In this document: in pieces, positions 26,518-36,761 of the stretch
Numbering within the stretch: position 1 is the first letter of the stretch
Layout: every line of letters begins with the position of its first letter
Assembly: GCF_009707465.1 (NCBI RefSeq)
Contig: NZ_CP046120.1
Coordinates: 1,517,501 to 1,581,500, forward strand
Length of the DNA: 64,000 nucleotides
Reading direction: 5' to 3'
DNA from: Novosphingobium sp. Gsoil 351
GTDB taxonomy: Bacteria > Pseudomonadota > Alphaproteobacteria > Sphingomonadales > Sphingomonadaceae
Translations under genes and position numbers: made by a program
The notes under the pieces: generated by a model
What the model was told of the DNA's origin: nothing
Databases searched by the model: none
Seen by the model: the letters and a program-made list of their open reading frames with translations, nothing else

Positions 26518-26678
26518 TGGTGCTGCGCCCCGATCCGCACGAAGGTGATCGCGTAGAACAGCACCACGAAGAACACGAGCACGGCGCCCAGCGCGCGGTT
26601 GCGGTTCTTCTGGCGCTTGCGATACTCGGCCAGCTCTTCGGGGCTGAGCTGAGCGGGGGTCAGCGGATCGCTCATCAT
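26514..26678 (-). CDS. 54-residue single-helix protein of the cta operon (CoxF-like)
   Basis: A small gene between ctaB and ctaG. From ATG 26678 the product is [19 protein letters not shown], then [11 protein letters not shown] and one transmembrane helix ([16 protein letters not shown]) ending RIGAQHQ. ATG 26678 overlaps the ctaB TGA (ATGA) and its own TGA overlaps the ctaG start, so it is translationally coupled on both sides. Small single-helix proteins at this position are common in alphaproteobacterial cta operons and are annotated as CoxF or unknown; a role in oxidase assembly is inferred from position. Confidence 0.85.
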   Translation of the reverse strand: MMSDPLTPAQLSPEELAEYRKRQKNRNRALGAVLVFFVVLFYAITFVRIGAQHQ

Positions 26679-27600
26679 TGCCACCCCTGCATGGTCGCCG
26701 CGCGATCGAGCACCAGCGCGCCGAACAGCACGAACAGATAGACGATCGAAAACGCGAACAGGCGCTTTTCGGGCCGCATCCCGTCACCGGGAGCCGAGTT
26801 GCGCAGCCCCACCGGCACCGACAGCGCGACGAATGCCAGGCTCAGCGCCAGCGCCGCCACGCCATAGACCGCGCCGGTTCCGCCGATCGCCCACGGCGCC
26901 ACCGCTACCGGCACCAGCAGCACCGAATAGGCCAGGATCTGGCGCCGCGTGGAAGTCTCGCCCGCGACCACCGGCATCATCGGGATGCCGACGTTGGCGT
27001 AATCGAGCTTCACCCACAGCGCGAGCGCCCAGAAGTGCGGGGGGTCCACACGAAGATGATCGCGAACAGCAGCAGCGGCATCGCGCTGATGTGCCCGGTC
27101 GCCGCGACCCAGCCGATCAGCGGCGGAAACGCGCCCGCGCCGCCGCCGATGACGATGTTCTGCGGGGTGCGGGGCTTGAGCCAGATGGTGTAGATCACCG
27201 CGTAATAGACGATCGAGGCGGCCAGCAGCGCGGCGGCGAGCCAGCCGACCGCCAGGCCCATCGTCAGCACCGACCCGACCGACAGCACGATCCCGAAATC
27301 GCGCGCGTTTACCGGGTCCATCCGCCCCGCGGGGATAGGCCGCTGGGCGGTGCGCTTCATGCCCGCGTCGAGCTTGCCCTCCCACCACATGTTGAGCGCC
27401 CCGCACCCGCCCGCGGCCAGCGCGATGCACAGGATCGCGGTGAAGCCGAGCAGCGGGTGGATGCCGGTTGGCGCGGCGAGCAGCCCGCACAGCCCGGTAT
27501 AGACCACCAACCGCATCACCTTGGGCTTGGTCAGCGCGAAGAAATCGCGCCAGTCGGTGGGGAGCTGGAGGGTGGTGCCGGGAGTCATCGAGGGGGTCAT
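26675..27600 (-). pseudogene. ctaB: protoheme IX farnesyltransferase CtaB, frameshifted
   Basis: Integral membrane prenyltransferase that makes haem O from haem B. From ATG 27600 ([14 protein letters not shown]) the frame reads [37 protein letters not shown] and [13 protein letters not shown], as in intact CtaB, then breaks after FAIIFVWTP. The remaining [20 protein letters not shown] and the C-terminal helices are in the frame one base over. The break is in a run of six G (plus strand 27038-27044 region); seven would restore the expected [11 protein letters not shown]. The repaired length would be about 308 residues. Since oxidase genes on both sides are intact, sequencing error is likely. 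Confidence 0.88.
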
Positions 27601-27686
27601 GATCGGGGCGGCCTATAGTGGGGTCTGGCCAAAGGGGAAAGTTAAACTCTCACGCGTCGCCCCGGCGACGGATCGAAGCTGCGGGG

Positions 27687-28646
27687 TTAAGGCCGCCCCA
27701 GCCAATCGAGCAGCAGCGCGTTGACCTCGGCGGGCCGTTCCTGCTGGGTCCAGTGGCCGACGCCTTCGAGCACGTGGCCTTCGACTTTGGGCGCGAACAG
27801 CCGCATCATCGCCACCGGATCGGTCACCGCGCCGAACAGCGTGGTCGCCGGATCGCGCGTTCCGCCGATGAACAGCGCCGGCTGCTCGATCCTCTTGCCG
27901 GCGAACCCTTGCAGCCACGCGAAGTCCGCCTCGTGGTTGCGATAGCGGTTGAGCGGGCCGCGGAAGCCCGAAGCCATGAACTCGCCCTCGTAATAATCGA
28001 GATCGGCTTCGCTCAGCCACGACACCGGCTGCGGATCGGGCAGGCCTTCGAGGAAGGTCGCGCCCAGCGGCTTGTCCCAGTACGCCCCCGGCGGCACGTC
28101 GCCCGAAATCGAGTACATCATCCGCGCGACGAAATCGCGCGGGTCCGCCTCGGCCTCGGCCTCGGCAACGCCGGGCTCCTGGAAGTACTCTTGATAGAAG
28201 AACCGGCCCTGGCTGGTGAAATGCTCGCGGAAAACCTCGGTGAACGGGCGCTGGGGCACACCCGCGAACGGTACCGACAGCCCGGCCACGGCGCGAAACC
28301 GCGCCGGGTTGGTCAGCGCGGCGTTCCACACGATCGGCGCGCCCCAATCGTGGCCGACCAGGATCGCCGGCGCATCGGGCTGGAGCGCCTCGGCCAGCCC
28401 GGCAAGGTCGGCGTCGATCTTTTCGAGCGTATAGGCCGAAACCTCGCGCGGCTTGTCCGACCCGCCGTAGCCGCGCACGTCGATCGCGCAGGCGGTGAAC
28501 CCGGCCGCGGCCAGGGGTGCGAGCTGGTGGCGCCACGAATACCAGCTTTCGGGAAAGCCGTGGACGAGGATGACCAGCGGGCCGCTGCCCTCGATCGCGC
28601 AGCGCAGGCTGACGTCGCCGACGTCGATCATGCGGAATTCGGGCAT
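27687..28646 (-). CDS. alpha/beta hydrolase, epoxide hydrolase/haloalkane dehalogenase type
   Basis: 319 residues. Oxyanion motif HGFPESWYSWRHQ (from His29), strand DVRGYGGSDKP, nucleophile Asp100 in GHDWGAP (Asp rather than Ser, the epoxide hydrolase/dehalogenase form) and His298 in GVGHWTQQERP. The cap domain contains several Tyr, as needed for epoxide opening. The natural substrate is unknown. It sits between ctaD and ctaB, an unusual place, and is preceded by a terminator and an inverted repeat, so it appears to be a later insertion with its own promoter. Start ATG 28646. Confidence 0.88.
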   Translation of the reverse strand: MPEFRMIDVGDVSLRCAIEGSGPLVILVHGFPESWYSWRHQLAPLAAAGFTACAIDVRGYGGSDKPREVSAYTLEKIDADLAGLAEALQPDAPAILVGHDWGAPIVWNAALTNPARFRAVAGLSVPFAGVPQRPFTEVFREHFTSQGRFFYQEYFQEPGVAEAEAEADPRDFVARMMYSISGDVPPGAYWDKPLGATFLEGLPDPQPVSWLSEADLDYYEGEFMASGFRGPLNRYRNHEADFAWLQGFAGKRIEQPALFIGGTRDPATTLFGAVTDPVAMMRLFAPKVEGHVLEGVGHWTQQERPAEVNALLLDWLGRP

Positions 28647-28675
28647 TCGTCGCTCTCCCTGGACCCCACCCCTAT

Positions 28676-28775
28676 CCGCTCATGTCGAGCGAAGTCGAGA
28701 CATCACGCGCGACTCTCGACTGAGGACGACGTCGGCAGTTCATCCTGAGGCTGGCGAAGGGCTCGACATGAGCGG
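28676..28775. repeat. dispersed inverted repeat, copy 1 (perfect 15-bp arms)
   Basis: CCGCTCATGTCGAGC (28676-28690) and GCTCGACATGAGCGG (28761-28775) are perfect reverse complements enclosing 70 bp. The same sequence recurs at 40288, 45276 and, diverged, at 56946. It lies upstream of the epoxide-hydrolase-like gene and downstream of the ctaD terminator. Confidence 0.8.
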
Positions 28776-28793
28776 GTCAGGTTGACGTGCGGC

Positions 28794-28830
28794 AAAATAC
28801 GAAAACGCCCCGGACCTTGCGGCCGGGGCG
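28794..28830 (-). terminator. Rho-independent terminator of ctaD
   Basis: CGCCCCGG (28806-28813) pairs with CCGGGGCG (28823-28830). On the minus strand the stem is followed by TTTTCGTATTTT, a clear T-rich tail, 28 bp after the ctaD stop. It separates ctaC-ctaD from the downstream hydrolase and ctaB. Confidence 0.85.
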
Positions 28831-28857
28831 CTTCGCTGACCAGCCTTGCGGCCGGGC

Positions 28858-30552
28858 TCAATGGTGCGCGTGGTCGTCGATCACTGGCAGCGTCTCGAAC
28901 TGGTGGAACGGCGGCGGGCTCGACAGGGTCCATTCGAGCGTGGTCGCGCCTTCGCCCCAATAGTTAGCCGCCGCCTTCTTGCCCGCGGCCAGCGCCCAGC
29001 CGATGTTCACGAAGAACACCAGCATGCCGATCGCCATCGTCGAATAGCCGTACACCGACGAGACGTGGTTCCAGTACGAATAGGCCGGGGTGAAATCGGG
29101 GTAGCGCCGCGGCATCCCCTGCAGGCCCAGGAAGTGCTGCGGGAAGAAGATGATGTTCACCCCGATGAAGAACAGCCAGAAGTGCACGTGGGCGAGGAAC
29201 TCGCTGTGCATCCGCCCGCTCATCTTCGGGAACCAGTAGTAGAAGCCCGCGAACAGGCTGAACACCGCGCCCATCGACAGCACGTAGTGGAAGTGCGCGA
29301 CGACGTAGTAGGTGTCGTGGAGCACGTCGTCGATCCCGCCGTTGGCGAGGACCACGCCGGTCACCCCGCCGACGGTGAACAGGAAGATGAACCCGACCGC
29401 CCAGACCATCGGCGACTTGAACTCGATGCTGCCGCCCCACATCGTCGCGATCCAGCTGAAGATCTTGATGCCGGTGGGCACCGCGATGACCATCGTCGCC
29501 GCGGTGAAGTACATCTTCGTGTTCACGTCGAGGCCGACGGTGTACATGTGGTGCGCCCACACCACGAACCCGACGACGCCGATCGCGACCATCGCGTAGG
29601 CCATGCCGAGATAGCCGAACACCGGCTTGCGGCTGAAGGTCGAGATGATCTGGCTGACCATGCCGAAGCCGGGCAGGATCATGATGTAGACTTCGGGGTG
29701 GCCGAAGAACCAGAACAGGTGCTGGTACAGGATCGGATCGCCGCCGCCGGCCTGATCGAAGAAGGTGGTGCCGAAGTTGCGGTCGGTGATCAGCATGGTG
29801 ATCGCCGCGGCGAGCACCGGCAGCGCCAGCAGCAGCAGGAACGCGGTGACCAGGATCGACCACACGAACAGCGGCATCTTGTGCAGGGTCATCCCCGGCG
29901 CGCGCATGTTGAAGATCGTGGTGATGAAGTTGACCGCGCCCATGATCGAGGCCGCGCCCGCGAGGTGGAGCGAGAAGATCGCGAAATCGACCGCCGGGCC
30001 GACCGAGCCCGAGGTCGAGAGCGGGGCGTAGACCGTCCACCCGGTGCCCGCGCCGTTGCCGGTGCCGCCGGGCATGAACGGCGAAATCATCAGGCTGGTG
30101 AAGCCCGCGACGGTCAGCCAGAACGAGATGTTGTTCATGCGCGGGAAGGCCATGTCGGGCGCGCCGATCATCAGCGGCACGAACCAGTTGCCGAAGCCGC
30201 CGATCATCGCGGGCATGACCATGAAGAACACCATGATCAGGCCGTGCGCGGTGATCAGCACGTTCCACAGGTGGAGCGACTGGTCGAAATCGGGGTTGGC
30301 GGTGCCGAACCACCGCGCGAACATCCCGAGGTACTGGATGCCCGGCGCGGCCAGCTCGGCGCGCATCATCCCCGAAATCGCGCCGCCGATGATCCCCGCG
30401 GTGATCGCGAAGATCAGATACAGCGTGCCGATGTCCTTGTGATTGGTCGACATGAACCAGCGGGCGAAGAAGCCCGGCTTGTGGTCATGCTCGTGCGCGT
30501 GGTCGTCATGGTGCGCCTGGAACGCTTCCTGGTCGGCGGGGATGGTAGCCAT
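28858..30552 (-). CDS. ctaD: cytochrome c oxidase subunit I
   Basis: 564 residues with twelve transmembrane helices. Contains [14 protein letters not shown] near the N-terminus, the haem a ligand His in [14 protein letters not shown], the CuB/Tyr motif [27 protein letters not shown], and [12 protein letters not shown] with the two haem ligands. A His-rich N-terminus ([12 protein letters not shown]) and C-terminus (DDHAHH) are notable. Start ATG 30552. It follows ctaC by 22 bp; a strong terminator follows. Confidence 0.97.
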   Translation of the reverse strand: MATIPADQEAFQAHHDDHAHEHDHKPGFFARWFMSTNHKDIGTLYLIFAITAGIIGGAISGMMRAELAAPGIQYLGMFARWFGTANPDFDQSLHLWNVLITAHGLIMVFFMVMPAMIGGFGNWFVPLMIGAPDMAFPRMNNISFWLTVAGFTSLMISPFMPGGTGNGAGTGWTVYAPLSTSGSVGPAVDFAIFSLHLAGAASIMGAVNFITTIFNMRAPGMTLHKMPLFVWSILVTAFLLLLALPVLAAAITMLITDRNFGTTFFDQAGGGDPILYQHLFWFFGHPEVYIMILPGFGMVSQIISTFSRKPVFGYLGMAYAMVAIGVVGFVVWAHHMYTVGLDVNTKMYFTAATMVIAVPTGIKIFSWIATMWGGSIEFKSPMVWAVGFIFLFTVGGVTGVVLANGGIDDVLHDTYYVVAHFHYVLSMGAVFSLFAGFYYWFPKMSGRMHSEFLAHVHFWLFFIGVNIIFFPQHFLGLQGMPRRYPDFTPAYSYWNHVSSVYGYSTMAIGMLVFFVNIGWALAAGKKAAANYWGEGATTLEWTLSSPPPFHQFETLPVIDDHAHH

Positions 30553-30574
30553 GGTGTCTAGCCTCTATTCGCGT

Positions 30575-31720
30575 TCAGGCGGCGGTTTTGGCGGATGCTT
30601 CGCCCGCGGCGGGAGCGCCGGGTACGGCCGAAACGGGGGTTTGCGCGGGCGCGGCGGCGGGTGCGGCGGCCGCGGCGGCCTTGCCCAGGGTGCCGCCCGG
30701 CTGGGTCAGCAGCCACGCCTCGAACTGCGGCCGCGGCAGCGCCTCCACGACGATAGGCATGTAACCGTGCCGAGCCCCACACAACTCCGAACACTGGCCA
30801 TAGTAAACGCCCGGCTTTTCGATGAACAGCACCCGTTCGTTTATCCGACCCGGAACCGCGTCGATCTTGAACCAGAACGCGGGGATCGCGAACGAGTGGA
30901 TCACGTCGGCGCCGGTGGTCTGGATACGGATCGGTTCCCCCACTGGGACAACCATCCGGGTATCCGCGGCCAGGTGCGCCGGGCCATCGGCATCGGTCCG
31001 CGCGCGTTCGCCGGGCTTTACCTCGTCTGGCTCCTTGAGCATGTTCGAGATCACCTCGAACCCGCCGTTGTCTGGATAAGTGTAACCCCAGTACCACTGA
31101 TAGCCGGTTGCCTTGATCGTCAGCGCTCCGGCCGGGGCGGGCTTATACTGGGTGGCGAGCAGGCTGATCGAGGGCACCGCGATGGCGACCAGGATGAGCA
31201 CGGGCAGCAGGGTCCAGATCACTTCGATCAGCGCGTTATGGGTGGTCTTGGAAGGCACCGGATTAGCGCTGCGGCGGAACCGGAACATCACGTAGAGCAG
31301 CAGGCCCAGCACGAAGATCGAGATCGCGAAGATCAGCGGCACCAGGATGCCGTCGTGCATCCACTCGCCATAGTGACCGATCGGCGAGAACTGCTGCTGC
31401 AGGCCCATCCGTCCATCGACCGGCATGCCGATCCCGGGGGTCGGTGCCATCGGGGTATAGGACCCGCCGGCAGGGGCAGCGGCCTTCGTCGCGGCGTTGT
31501 CGTTTGCAGCGGGAGCGGGGCTGGCCGCGACCTTGTCGAGCGGGGCCGAAGGCTGGGTCGGCACGGCCGCGGGGGCAATGGCCGGCGCCGCGGCCGGAGC
31601 CGTGGCGGGAGCCGTGGCGGGAGCTTGGGCCTGCGCCGCCGGCGCGCCGGCGAGCATGCCTGCCGCGGCCAGTCCGATCATCGTCTTGCCCAGCGTGCGG
31701 GCGATCCTGCCAAGCTTCAT
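30575..31720 (-). CDS. ctaC: cytochrome c oxidase subunit II
   Basis: 381 residues. The signal peptide (about 1-32) is followed by an unusually long Ala/Pro-rich stretch (about 33-90), two transmembrane helices (about 125-147 and 170-190) and the CuA domain: His275 (VIHSFAIP), Cys310 and Cys314 (CSELC), His318 and Met321 (GARHGYM). The C-terminal 35 residues are again Ala/Pro rich. The start is ATG 31720 ([12 protein letters not shown]); the frame is open much further upstream but without conservation. First gene of ctaC-ctaD; divergent from pyrE. Confidence 0.94.
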   Translation of the reverse strand: MKLGRIARTLGKTMIGLAAAGMLAGAPAAQAQAPATAPATAPAAAPAIAPAAVPTQPSAPLDKVAASPAPAANDNAATKAAAPAGGSYTPMAPTPGIGMPVDGRMGLQQQFSPIGHYGEWMHDGILVPLIFAISIFVLGLLLYVMFRFRRSANPVPSKTTHNALIEVIWTLLPVLILVAIAVPSISLLATQYKPAPAGALTIKATGYQWYWGYTYPDNGGFEVISNMLKEPDEVKPGERARTDADGPAHLAADTRMVVPVGEPIRIQTTGADVIHSFAIPAFWFKIDAVPGRINERVLFIEKPGVYYGQCSELCGARHGYMPIVVEALPRPQFEAWLLTQPGGTLGKAAAAAAPAAAPAQTPVSAVPGAPAAGEASAKTAA

Positions 31721-31940
31721 GCGTTTCGCTTTCGCTTCCCTTTTCGCGGGTCCGCCACTAAGCGCGGCCCCCGCGACACCCCCCTGGGGCACCGATGCTT
31801 GCGGCGTCCTATACGCGCGGACGCCAAGGGCCTCAACACCCCGCGGGCAGTTTTTTCCAAACGCGCGAAACCGCGGGAAGCTGCGGGTTTCGTGCCCCCG
31901 GATGCAGCGCCGGGACAGAATTGACGGAACCGGACAGAGC
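31721..31940. other. divergent ctaC/pyrE regulatory region
   Basis: 220 bp without a gene between the ctaC and pyrE starts. It must hold both promoters. I see A/T-rich patches (CAGTTTTTTCCAAA near 31850) but no confident -35/-10 pairs, operator or riboswitch. Confidence 0.5.
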
Positions 31941-32525
31941 ATGGGCGACGACGAGATTCTCGATGAGTTCCGCGCCAGCGAGGCGCTGCTCGAAGGCCAT
32001 TTCATCCTCTCGTCGGGGCGGCATTCGCCGGTGTTCCTCCAGAAGATGCGGGTGTTCCAGTATCCCGATCGGACCGAACGGCTGTGCCGCGCGCTGGCCG
32101 CCGCAATTACCGCCAAGTTCGGCCGGATCGACATGGTCGTCTCCCCGGCGATGGGGGGGATCATCCCCGGCTACGAGACCGCCCGCGCGCTGGCCTGCCC
32201 TGCGGTGTTCGTCGAGCGCGAGGACGGCGCGTTCAAGCTGCGCAGGGGTTTCCGGATCCCGGCGGGCGGGCGCGTGGTCATGGTCGAAGACATCGTCACC
32301 ACTGGGCTTTCCTCGCGCGAGTGCCTCGCGGCGATTCGCGAGCATCCTGGCGAGCTGGTCGGTGCGGCGTGTTTGATCGACCGGTCGAACGGTAGGGCGG
32401 AGGTGGGTGTTCCGCTGGTGTCCCTGCTGCGGCTCGACGTGCCCGATTATGCGGCCGACGATCTGCCTCCCGATCTCGCTGCAATCCCGGCGGAAAAGCC
32501 CGGCAGCCGGGACCTCAAGGCGTGA
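31941..32525 (+). CDS. pyrE: orotate phosphoribosyltransferase
   Basis: 194 residues. PyrE makes OMP from orotate and PRPP. The PRPP-binding motif [11 protein letters not shown] is at about 112-122, and [11 protein letters not shown] and [12 protein letters not shown] are typical of the shorter alphaproteobacterial PyrE. Start ATG 31941 ([10 protein letters not shown]). Its TGA overlaps the GTG start of pdxJ (GTGA), the first of several coupled junctions down to the AI-2E transporter. Confidence 0.93.
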   Translation: MGDDEILDEFRASEALLEGHFILSSGRHSPVFLQKMRVFQYPDRTERLCRALAAAITAKFGRIDMVVSPAMGGIIPGYETARALACPAVFVEREDGAFKLRRGFRIPAGGRVVMVEDIVTTGLSSRECLAAIREHPGELVGAACLIDRSNGRAEVGVPLVSLLRLDVPDYAADDLPPDLAAIPAEKPGSRDLKA

Positions 32526-33250
32526 CGGTGCGCCTGCGCCTTGGTGTCAACATCGACCACGTCGCCACGATCCGCAACGCGCGCGGCGGCGAGCATCCCG
32601 ATCCGGTGCGCGCGGCGCAGATCGTAGCGGCATGCGGCGGCGACGGGATCACCGCGCACTTGCGCGAGGACCGCCGTCACATCCGCGACGACGACCTCGC
32701 CCGGATCCAAGCCGCGACCGACCTGCCGCTAAACCTCGAGATGGCGGCAACCGAGGAGATGCTGGCGATCGCGCTGCGCCATAGACCCCACGCCGCCTGC
32801 ATCGTCCCCGAACGGCGCGAGGAGCGCACTACCGAGGGCGGCCTCGACGCCGCCGGCCAACATAACCGCCTCGCCCCGATCGTCGCGCGGCTGAGCGACG
32901 CCGGCATCCGCGTCAGCTTGTTCATCGCTCCGGAGGAACGCCAAATCGAGGCCGCACTGCGCCTGCGTGCGCCGGTAGTCGAACTCCACACCGGCGAATA
33001 CGCCCACGCCGAAGGCGAGGCTGTGGCAAATGAATTGCGCCGCCTGAGCGACATGGCCGCACTCGCCGCCAAGAACGGGATCGAGCCGCACGCTGGGCAT
33101 GGGCTGACCTATGACAACGTCCAGCCGATCGCTGCCATTCCCCAACTGGCCGAACTCAACATCGGCCACTATCTGGTAGGCGAGGCGATCTTCGTCGGGC
33201 TGGAGGCAAGCGTGACCCGAATGCGCGAACTGATGGATGCGGCGCGATGA
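32522..33250 (+). CDS. pdxJ: pyridoxine 5'-phosphate synthase
   Basis: 242-residue TIM barrel that condenses 1-deoxyxylulose 5-phosphate with 3-amino-2-oxopropyl phosphate to give PNP. Seen: [49 protein letters not shown] and the phosphate-binding [10 protein letters not shown] with [10 protein letters not shown]. Start GTG 32522 overlaps pyrE by 4 bp. pdxJ-acpS-lepB is a conserved order. Confidence 0.95.
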   Translation: MTVRLRLGVNIDHVATIRNARGGEHPDPVRAAQIVAACGGDGITAHLREDRRHIRDDDLARIQAATDLPLNLEMAATEEMLAIALRHRPHAACIVPERREERTTEGGLDAAGQHNRLAPIVARLSDAGIRVSLFIAPEERQIEAALRLRAPVVELHTGEYAHAEGEAVANELRRLSDMAALAAKNGIEPHAGHGLTYDNVQPIAAIPQLAELNIGHYLVGEAIFVGLEASVTRMRELMDAAR

Positions 33251-33260
33251 GTTCAAGGGA

Positions 33261-33665
33261 ATGATCCTCGCCCTCGGTTCGGACCTCTGCAACATCGAGC
33301 GGATCCAGGCGTCGCTCGACCGCTTTGGCGAGCGGTTCGAGAAGCGCGTGTTCACGCCAGTCGAGCGCGCCAAGGCTGCCAAGCGCCCGTATACCCGCGC
33401 CGGAACTTATGCGAAGCGGTTCGCCGCCAAGGAGGCTTTTTCCAAGGCGGTGGGGACCGGATTCAAGGCAGGGGTGTTCATGAGGGACATCGGTGTGGTC
33501 AACTTGCCCTCGGGCGCGCCCACGCTTGCCCTGACCGGCGGCGCGGCGGCGCGGCTGGCGTCGCTGACCCCCGCCGGACACGAGGCCCTGGTGCACCTCA
33601 CCCTGACCGACGACCATCCTTGGGCTCAGGCCTTCGTCATCATCGAAGCGCGCGCGCTTGGCTGA
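33261..33665 (+). CDS. acpS: holo-[acyl-carrier-protein] synthase
   Basis: 134 residues. Transfers phosphopantetheine from CoA to apo-ACP. The Mg-binding Asp in [11 protein letters not shown] and Glu in [15 protein letters not shown] are present. Start taken at ATG 33261 (MILALGSD), the usual family beginning; an in-frame ATG at 33237 overlaps the end of pdxJ. The 3' end overlaps lepB by 8 bp. Confidence 0.93.
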   Translation: MILALGSDLCNIERIQASLDRFGERFEKRVFTPVERAKAAKRPYTRAGTYAKRFAAKEAFSKAVGTGFKAGVFMRDIGVVNLPSGAPTLALTGGAAARLASLTPAGHEALVHLTLTDDHPWAQAFVIIEARALG

Positions 33666-34542
33666 GGCCGATCCCTCGCCGCCGGTTGCCGAAGTCCCTG
33701 CCGGGCCTGAGCGCGAGCGGGTCGACTGGCTCGCCGAGCTGCGGGGGCTGACGCTAATGCTGTTGGCGGTGGTCGGTTTTCACTCTCTGATCGCCAAGCC
33801 GTTCTACATCCCGTCGATCTCGATGATGCCCAGCTTGCTGGTCGGGGATCGCCTAGTCGTGTCGAAGTATCCCTATGGCTGGTCGTGGGTCTCGGCATCG
33901 TTCCATGTTTTTCCGCGGGAGACATGGCGGCTCTTGGGCCGCACGCCCGAACGCGGCGACATCGTCATCGTCGTGCCCCCCGATCGCGATGTCGATTACA
34001 TCAAGCGCGTTATCGGCCTGCCCGGCGATCGGATCGCGGTGGTCAACGGCCAGATCGTCCTCAACGGTAAGCCGGTGCCGCAAGCGGTCGAGCCGCCGCT
34101 CGAGCTGGCGATCGATCCCAACGAGCCGTGCGACCAGGACACGTTCCCGAACCTCGCCACTCGGCTCGCTTCTGGCAAGAAGGTCTGCGAATTGCCGATT
34201 TTGCGCGAAACTTTGCCCAACGGGGTCAGCTATCCGATCATCGATCACCTGCAGAACCAGCCGCTCGACAACTACGACGAGATTCGGGTGCCCGAGGGCC
34301 ACGTCTTCCTAATGGGCGACAATCGCGATCACTCCGCCGACAGCCGCGCCTCCGCTGGGTTCGAGCAGGGACTGGGCGGCCCCGTACCGCTGGCGGACGT
34401 TGGCGGGCGCGCCGAGTTCATCACCTTTTCGCTCGATGGCAGCACCACCTTCGACCCGCGGACGTGGATTGCGTCCTTGCGGCGGGACCGCGCCTGGACC
34501 AACCTGCGCCCGGCCCAGGCTGTGCGAAAGGACCGCAATTGA
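33658..34542 (+). CDS. lepB: signal peptidase I
   Basis: 294 residues. A single N-terminal transmembrane helix (about 29-46) is followed by the periplasmic catalytic domain with nucleophile Ser55 (IPSISMMPS) and general-base Lys116 ([12 protein letters not shown]), plus the late [11 protein letters not shown] motif. It cleaves signal peptides from exported proteins. Start is TTG 33658, overlapping the acpS stop; no ATG lies before the membrane helix. The stop overlaps the next start (TTGA). Confidence 0.94.
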   Translation: MAEADPSPPVAEVPAGPERERVDWLAELRGLTLMLLAVVGFHSLIAKPFYIPSISMMPSLLVGDRLVVSKYPYGWSWVSASFHVFPRETWRLLGRTPERGDIVIVVPPDRDVDYIKRVIGLPGDRIAVVNGQIVLNGKPVPQAVEPPLELAIDPNEPCDQDTFPNLATRLASGKKVCELPILRETLPNGVSYPIIDHLQNQPLDNYDEIRVPEGHVFLMGDNRDHSADSRASAGFEQGLGGPVPLADVGGRAEFITFSLDGSTTFDPRTWIASLRRDRAWTNLRPAQAVRKDRN

Positions 34543-35651
34543 GCGACGATCATATCGGCGCGGGCGAGGTCCCGGCCGCGGAAAGTCAGCTCAGCCCCGC
34601 CGACATCCACGATGCCGGACTGCGGCGCGAGGCGCAGAAGGCCGCTATCTGGATCGGAATGGCGGCGCTCGCCGCGCTGGTGGTGTTCTTCGCCCAGCCG
34701 CTGATGGTGATCTTCGGGGGGATCGTTTTTGCCGCGATGATCGATGGCGGCGCGCGCCTGCTCGGTCGCGTGCTACCGATTGGCCGTGGTTGGCGGATCA
34801 TCTTGGTGCTGCTGTTCGGCGTGCTGTTCCTTGTCTGGGCGGGCTATTTCACCGGCAACCAGATCGCCGCGCAGGCCGCCGAGATGCCGGCCATCGTCCA
34901 GCACCAGATCGAGCGCGCGGTGGCGTGGGCGCGGGGCCACGGGATGGACGTCGATCCGGGCAGCCTCAACGGGATCATTGAGCAGATGTCGAGTGGGGTC
35001 GGACCGGTGACGCGCGCGCTGGGCGGGCTGCTCGGCGGGCTGACGACTCTGTTCCTGATCGCGGTTCTGGGCATCTACATCGCGGTCGAACCCAAGCTTT
35101 ATGAGCGCGGTATCGCGTGGATGCTGCCGGTCGAAGAACGGCCCTACCTGGGCGAAACGCTAGGCCGAATGGCCTTCTCGCTGCGCCGCCTGCTCGCCGG
35201 GCGCCTGCTCGGAATGGCGGTGGAAGGCGTCGCCACCGGGATCGCGCTCGCCGCCTACGGGGTACCGATGGCGGCGCTGCTGGGCCTGCTGACCGGACTG
35301 CTGGCTTTCCTGCCCAACATCGGCGCGCCGATCTCGGGGGCTTTGATGGTCCTCATCGGATTCTCGGGCGGAACCGACATGGGGATCTACTGCATCGCGG
35401 TCTACATCGTGGTCCAGACGGTGGACGGCAACGTGATCGTCCCGATGGTCGCCAAACGGACGGTCGATCTCGCGCCCGCGCTGGTCCTGGGGGCACAGCT
35501 GATCTTTGGGGTGATGTTCGGCATTCTCGGGCTGGCGCTGGCCGATCCGCTGGTGGCAATGTGCAAGATTCTGCTCGAGCGCCGCTCGGAGCGCAACACC
35601 GCCGCCGCGCAGGGCGATGAGATGCAGGCAGCTTCGGGCGCGGCGAGCTGA
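34539..35651 (+). CDS. AI-2E family transporter (PerM-like)
   Basis: 370 residues, mostly transmembrane helices (about eight), with the family's C-terminal GLLAFLPNIGAPISG, QTVDGNVIVPMVAKRTVDLAPALVLGA and FGILGLALADPL. Substrate is uncertain despite the family name; members have been linked to AI-2 export or Na+/H+ exchange. The start is TTG 34539, overlapping the lepB stop, with AAAGGA six bases upstream. Long frames beginning inside lepB are shadows. Confidence 0.9.
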   Translation: MSDDHIGAGEVPAAESQLSPADIHDAGLRREAQKAAIWIGMAALAALVVFFAQPLMVIFGGIVFAAMIDGGARLLGRVLPIGRGWRIILVLLFGVLFLVWAGYFTGNQIAAQAAEMPAIVQHQIERAVAWARGHGMDVDPGSLNGIIEQMSSGVGPVTRALGGLLGGLTTLFLIAVLGIYIAVEPKLYERGIAWMLPVEERPYLGETLGRMAFSLRRLLAGRLLGMAVEGVATGIALAAYGVPMAALLGLLTGLLAFLPNIGAPISGALMVLIGFSGGTDMGIYCIAVYIVVQTVDGNVIVPMVAKRTVDLAPALVLGAQLIFGVMFGILGLALADPLVAMCKILLERRSERNTAAAQGDEMQAASGAAS

Positions 35652-35654
35652 GCG

Positions 35655-36761
35655 ATGGTCCGCAAGTTTCTTTATTTCATCGTCTTCTGCATCGTCGTTG
35701 GCGTCGCGGGGGTAGTCGCACTGCGCTATTACGCGCGCGACCTTACCGAGCTGGCGTTCGTCCCCAAGGTGCGGTTCGAGACGCAGAATCCGCTCGCGGG
35801 CAATGCCTACGACGATCCGGCGATGTGGATTTCGCGTCCGGGGATGAGCACGAGCGACCCGGTTCGCTGGCTTCCGGCGGGGCTGACCGAAGACGGCGAT
35901 GCGCTTGGCGCAGCGGTATTCTTCGTCCACCCCACCAGCTATCTCGCCCGCGAGCACTGGAACGCCCCGCTCGCCGATGCCGAAGCCAACGATCGCGCGC
36001 GGCTGTTCGTGCGCGGCATGGCCAGCCCGTTCAACTCCAGTCCGGAAATCTGGGCGCCGCGCTATCGTCAGGCCACATTCGGCGCGTTCCTGACCAACCA
36101 ACCCGAAGCGCAGCAGGCCATCGAGGCGGCCTATGCCGATGTCGCCAAGGCGTTCGATTACTTTTTGGCGAGCGTCCCCGCCGGTCGGCCGATCGTGCTC
36201 GCCGGGCACAGCCAGGGCTCGCGTCACCTTATCCGCCTGCTCAAGGAGAAAGTCGCCGGAACCCCGCTGCAACGGCGCGTAGCCGCGGTCTATGCGATCG
36301 GATGGCCGATTTCGGTGGCTCATGACCTGCCCGCGCTGGGTCTTCCAGCCTGCGCCATCGCGGGCCAGGCGGGCTGTATCGTCAGCTGGTCGAGCTTTGC
36401 GGAGCCGGCCGATCCCTCACAACTCAAGAGCGTTTATGCCGAATCGACCGGGTTCGACGGTCAGCCGCGCGGCGGCAGCGAAATGCTGTGCACGAACCCA
36501 TTAACGGGCAAGCTCGGCGGAACCGCGCCCGCCGATGCGAACCTGGGGACGCTGGTTCCCGACGCGGCGCTCGGTGCGGGCAAGCTGACCCCCAAGCTCG
36601 TCCCGGCGCGGTGCACGGCAGGGCTGCTGCTGATCGGGCCGCCGCCCGCGCTCGGACCCTACGTCCTGCCGGGCAACAACTATCACGTCTACGACATTCC
36701 GCTGTTCTGGGCCAACTTGCGCGCGGACGTGAAGGCCCGGGTGCAAGCGTGGAAACCCTGA
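35655..36761 (+). CDS. DUF3089 alpha/beta-hydrolase-like protein
   Basis: 368 residues. One N-terminal transmembrane helix (about 5-25) anchors a periplasmic domain with [12 protein letters not shown], nucleophile [13 protein letters not shown] (Ser) and a C-terminal [16 protein letters not shown] that may supply the His. This is the DUF3089 family; activity is unproven. It starts 3 bp after the transporter stop and its 3' end overlaps ruvX by 13 bp. Confidence 0.87.
   Translation: MVRKFLYFIVFCIVVGVAGVVALRYYARDLTELAFVPKVRFETQNPLAGNAYDDPAMWISRPGMSTSDPVRWLPAGLTEDGDALGAAVFFVHPTSYLAREHWNAPLADAEANDRARLFVRGMASPFNSSPEIWAPRYRQATFGAFLTNQPEAQQAIEAAYADVAKAFDYFLASVPAGRPIVLAGHSQGSRHLIRLLKEKVAGTPLQRRVAAVYAIGWPISVAHDLPALGLPACAIAGQAGCIVSWSSFAEPADPSQLKSVYAESTGFDGQPRGGSEMLCTNPLTGKLGGTAPADANLGTLVPDAALGAGKLTPKLVPARCTAGLLLIGPPPALGPYVLPGNNYHVYDIPLFWANLRADVKARVQAWKP

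Noticed and set aside
28846..30561. 571-codon plus-strand open frame opposite ctaD
   Set aside because: It is the antisense shadow of a fully conserved subunit I gene; its product is Arg/His/Asp-rich low-complexity sequence with no domain. High GC content produces many such frames.
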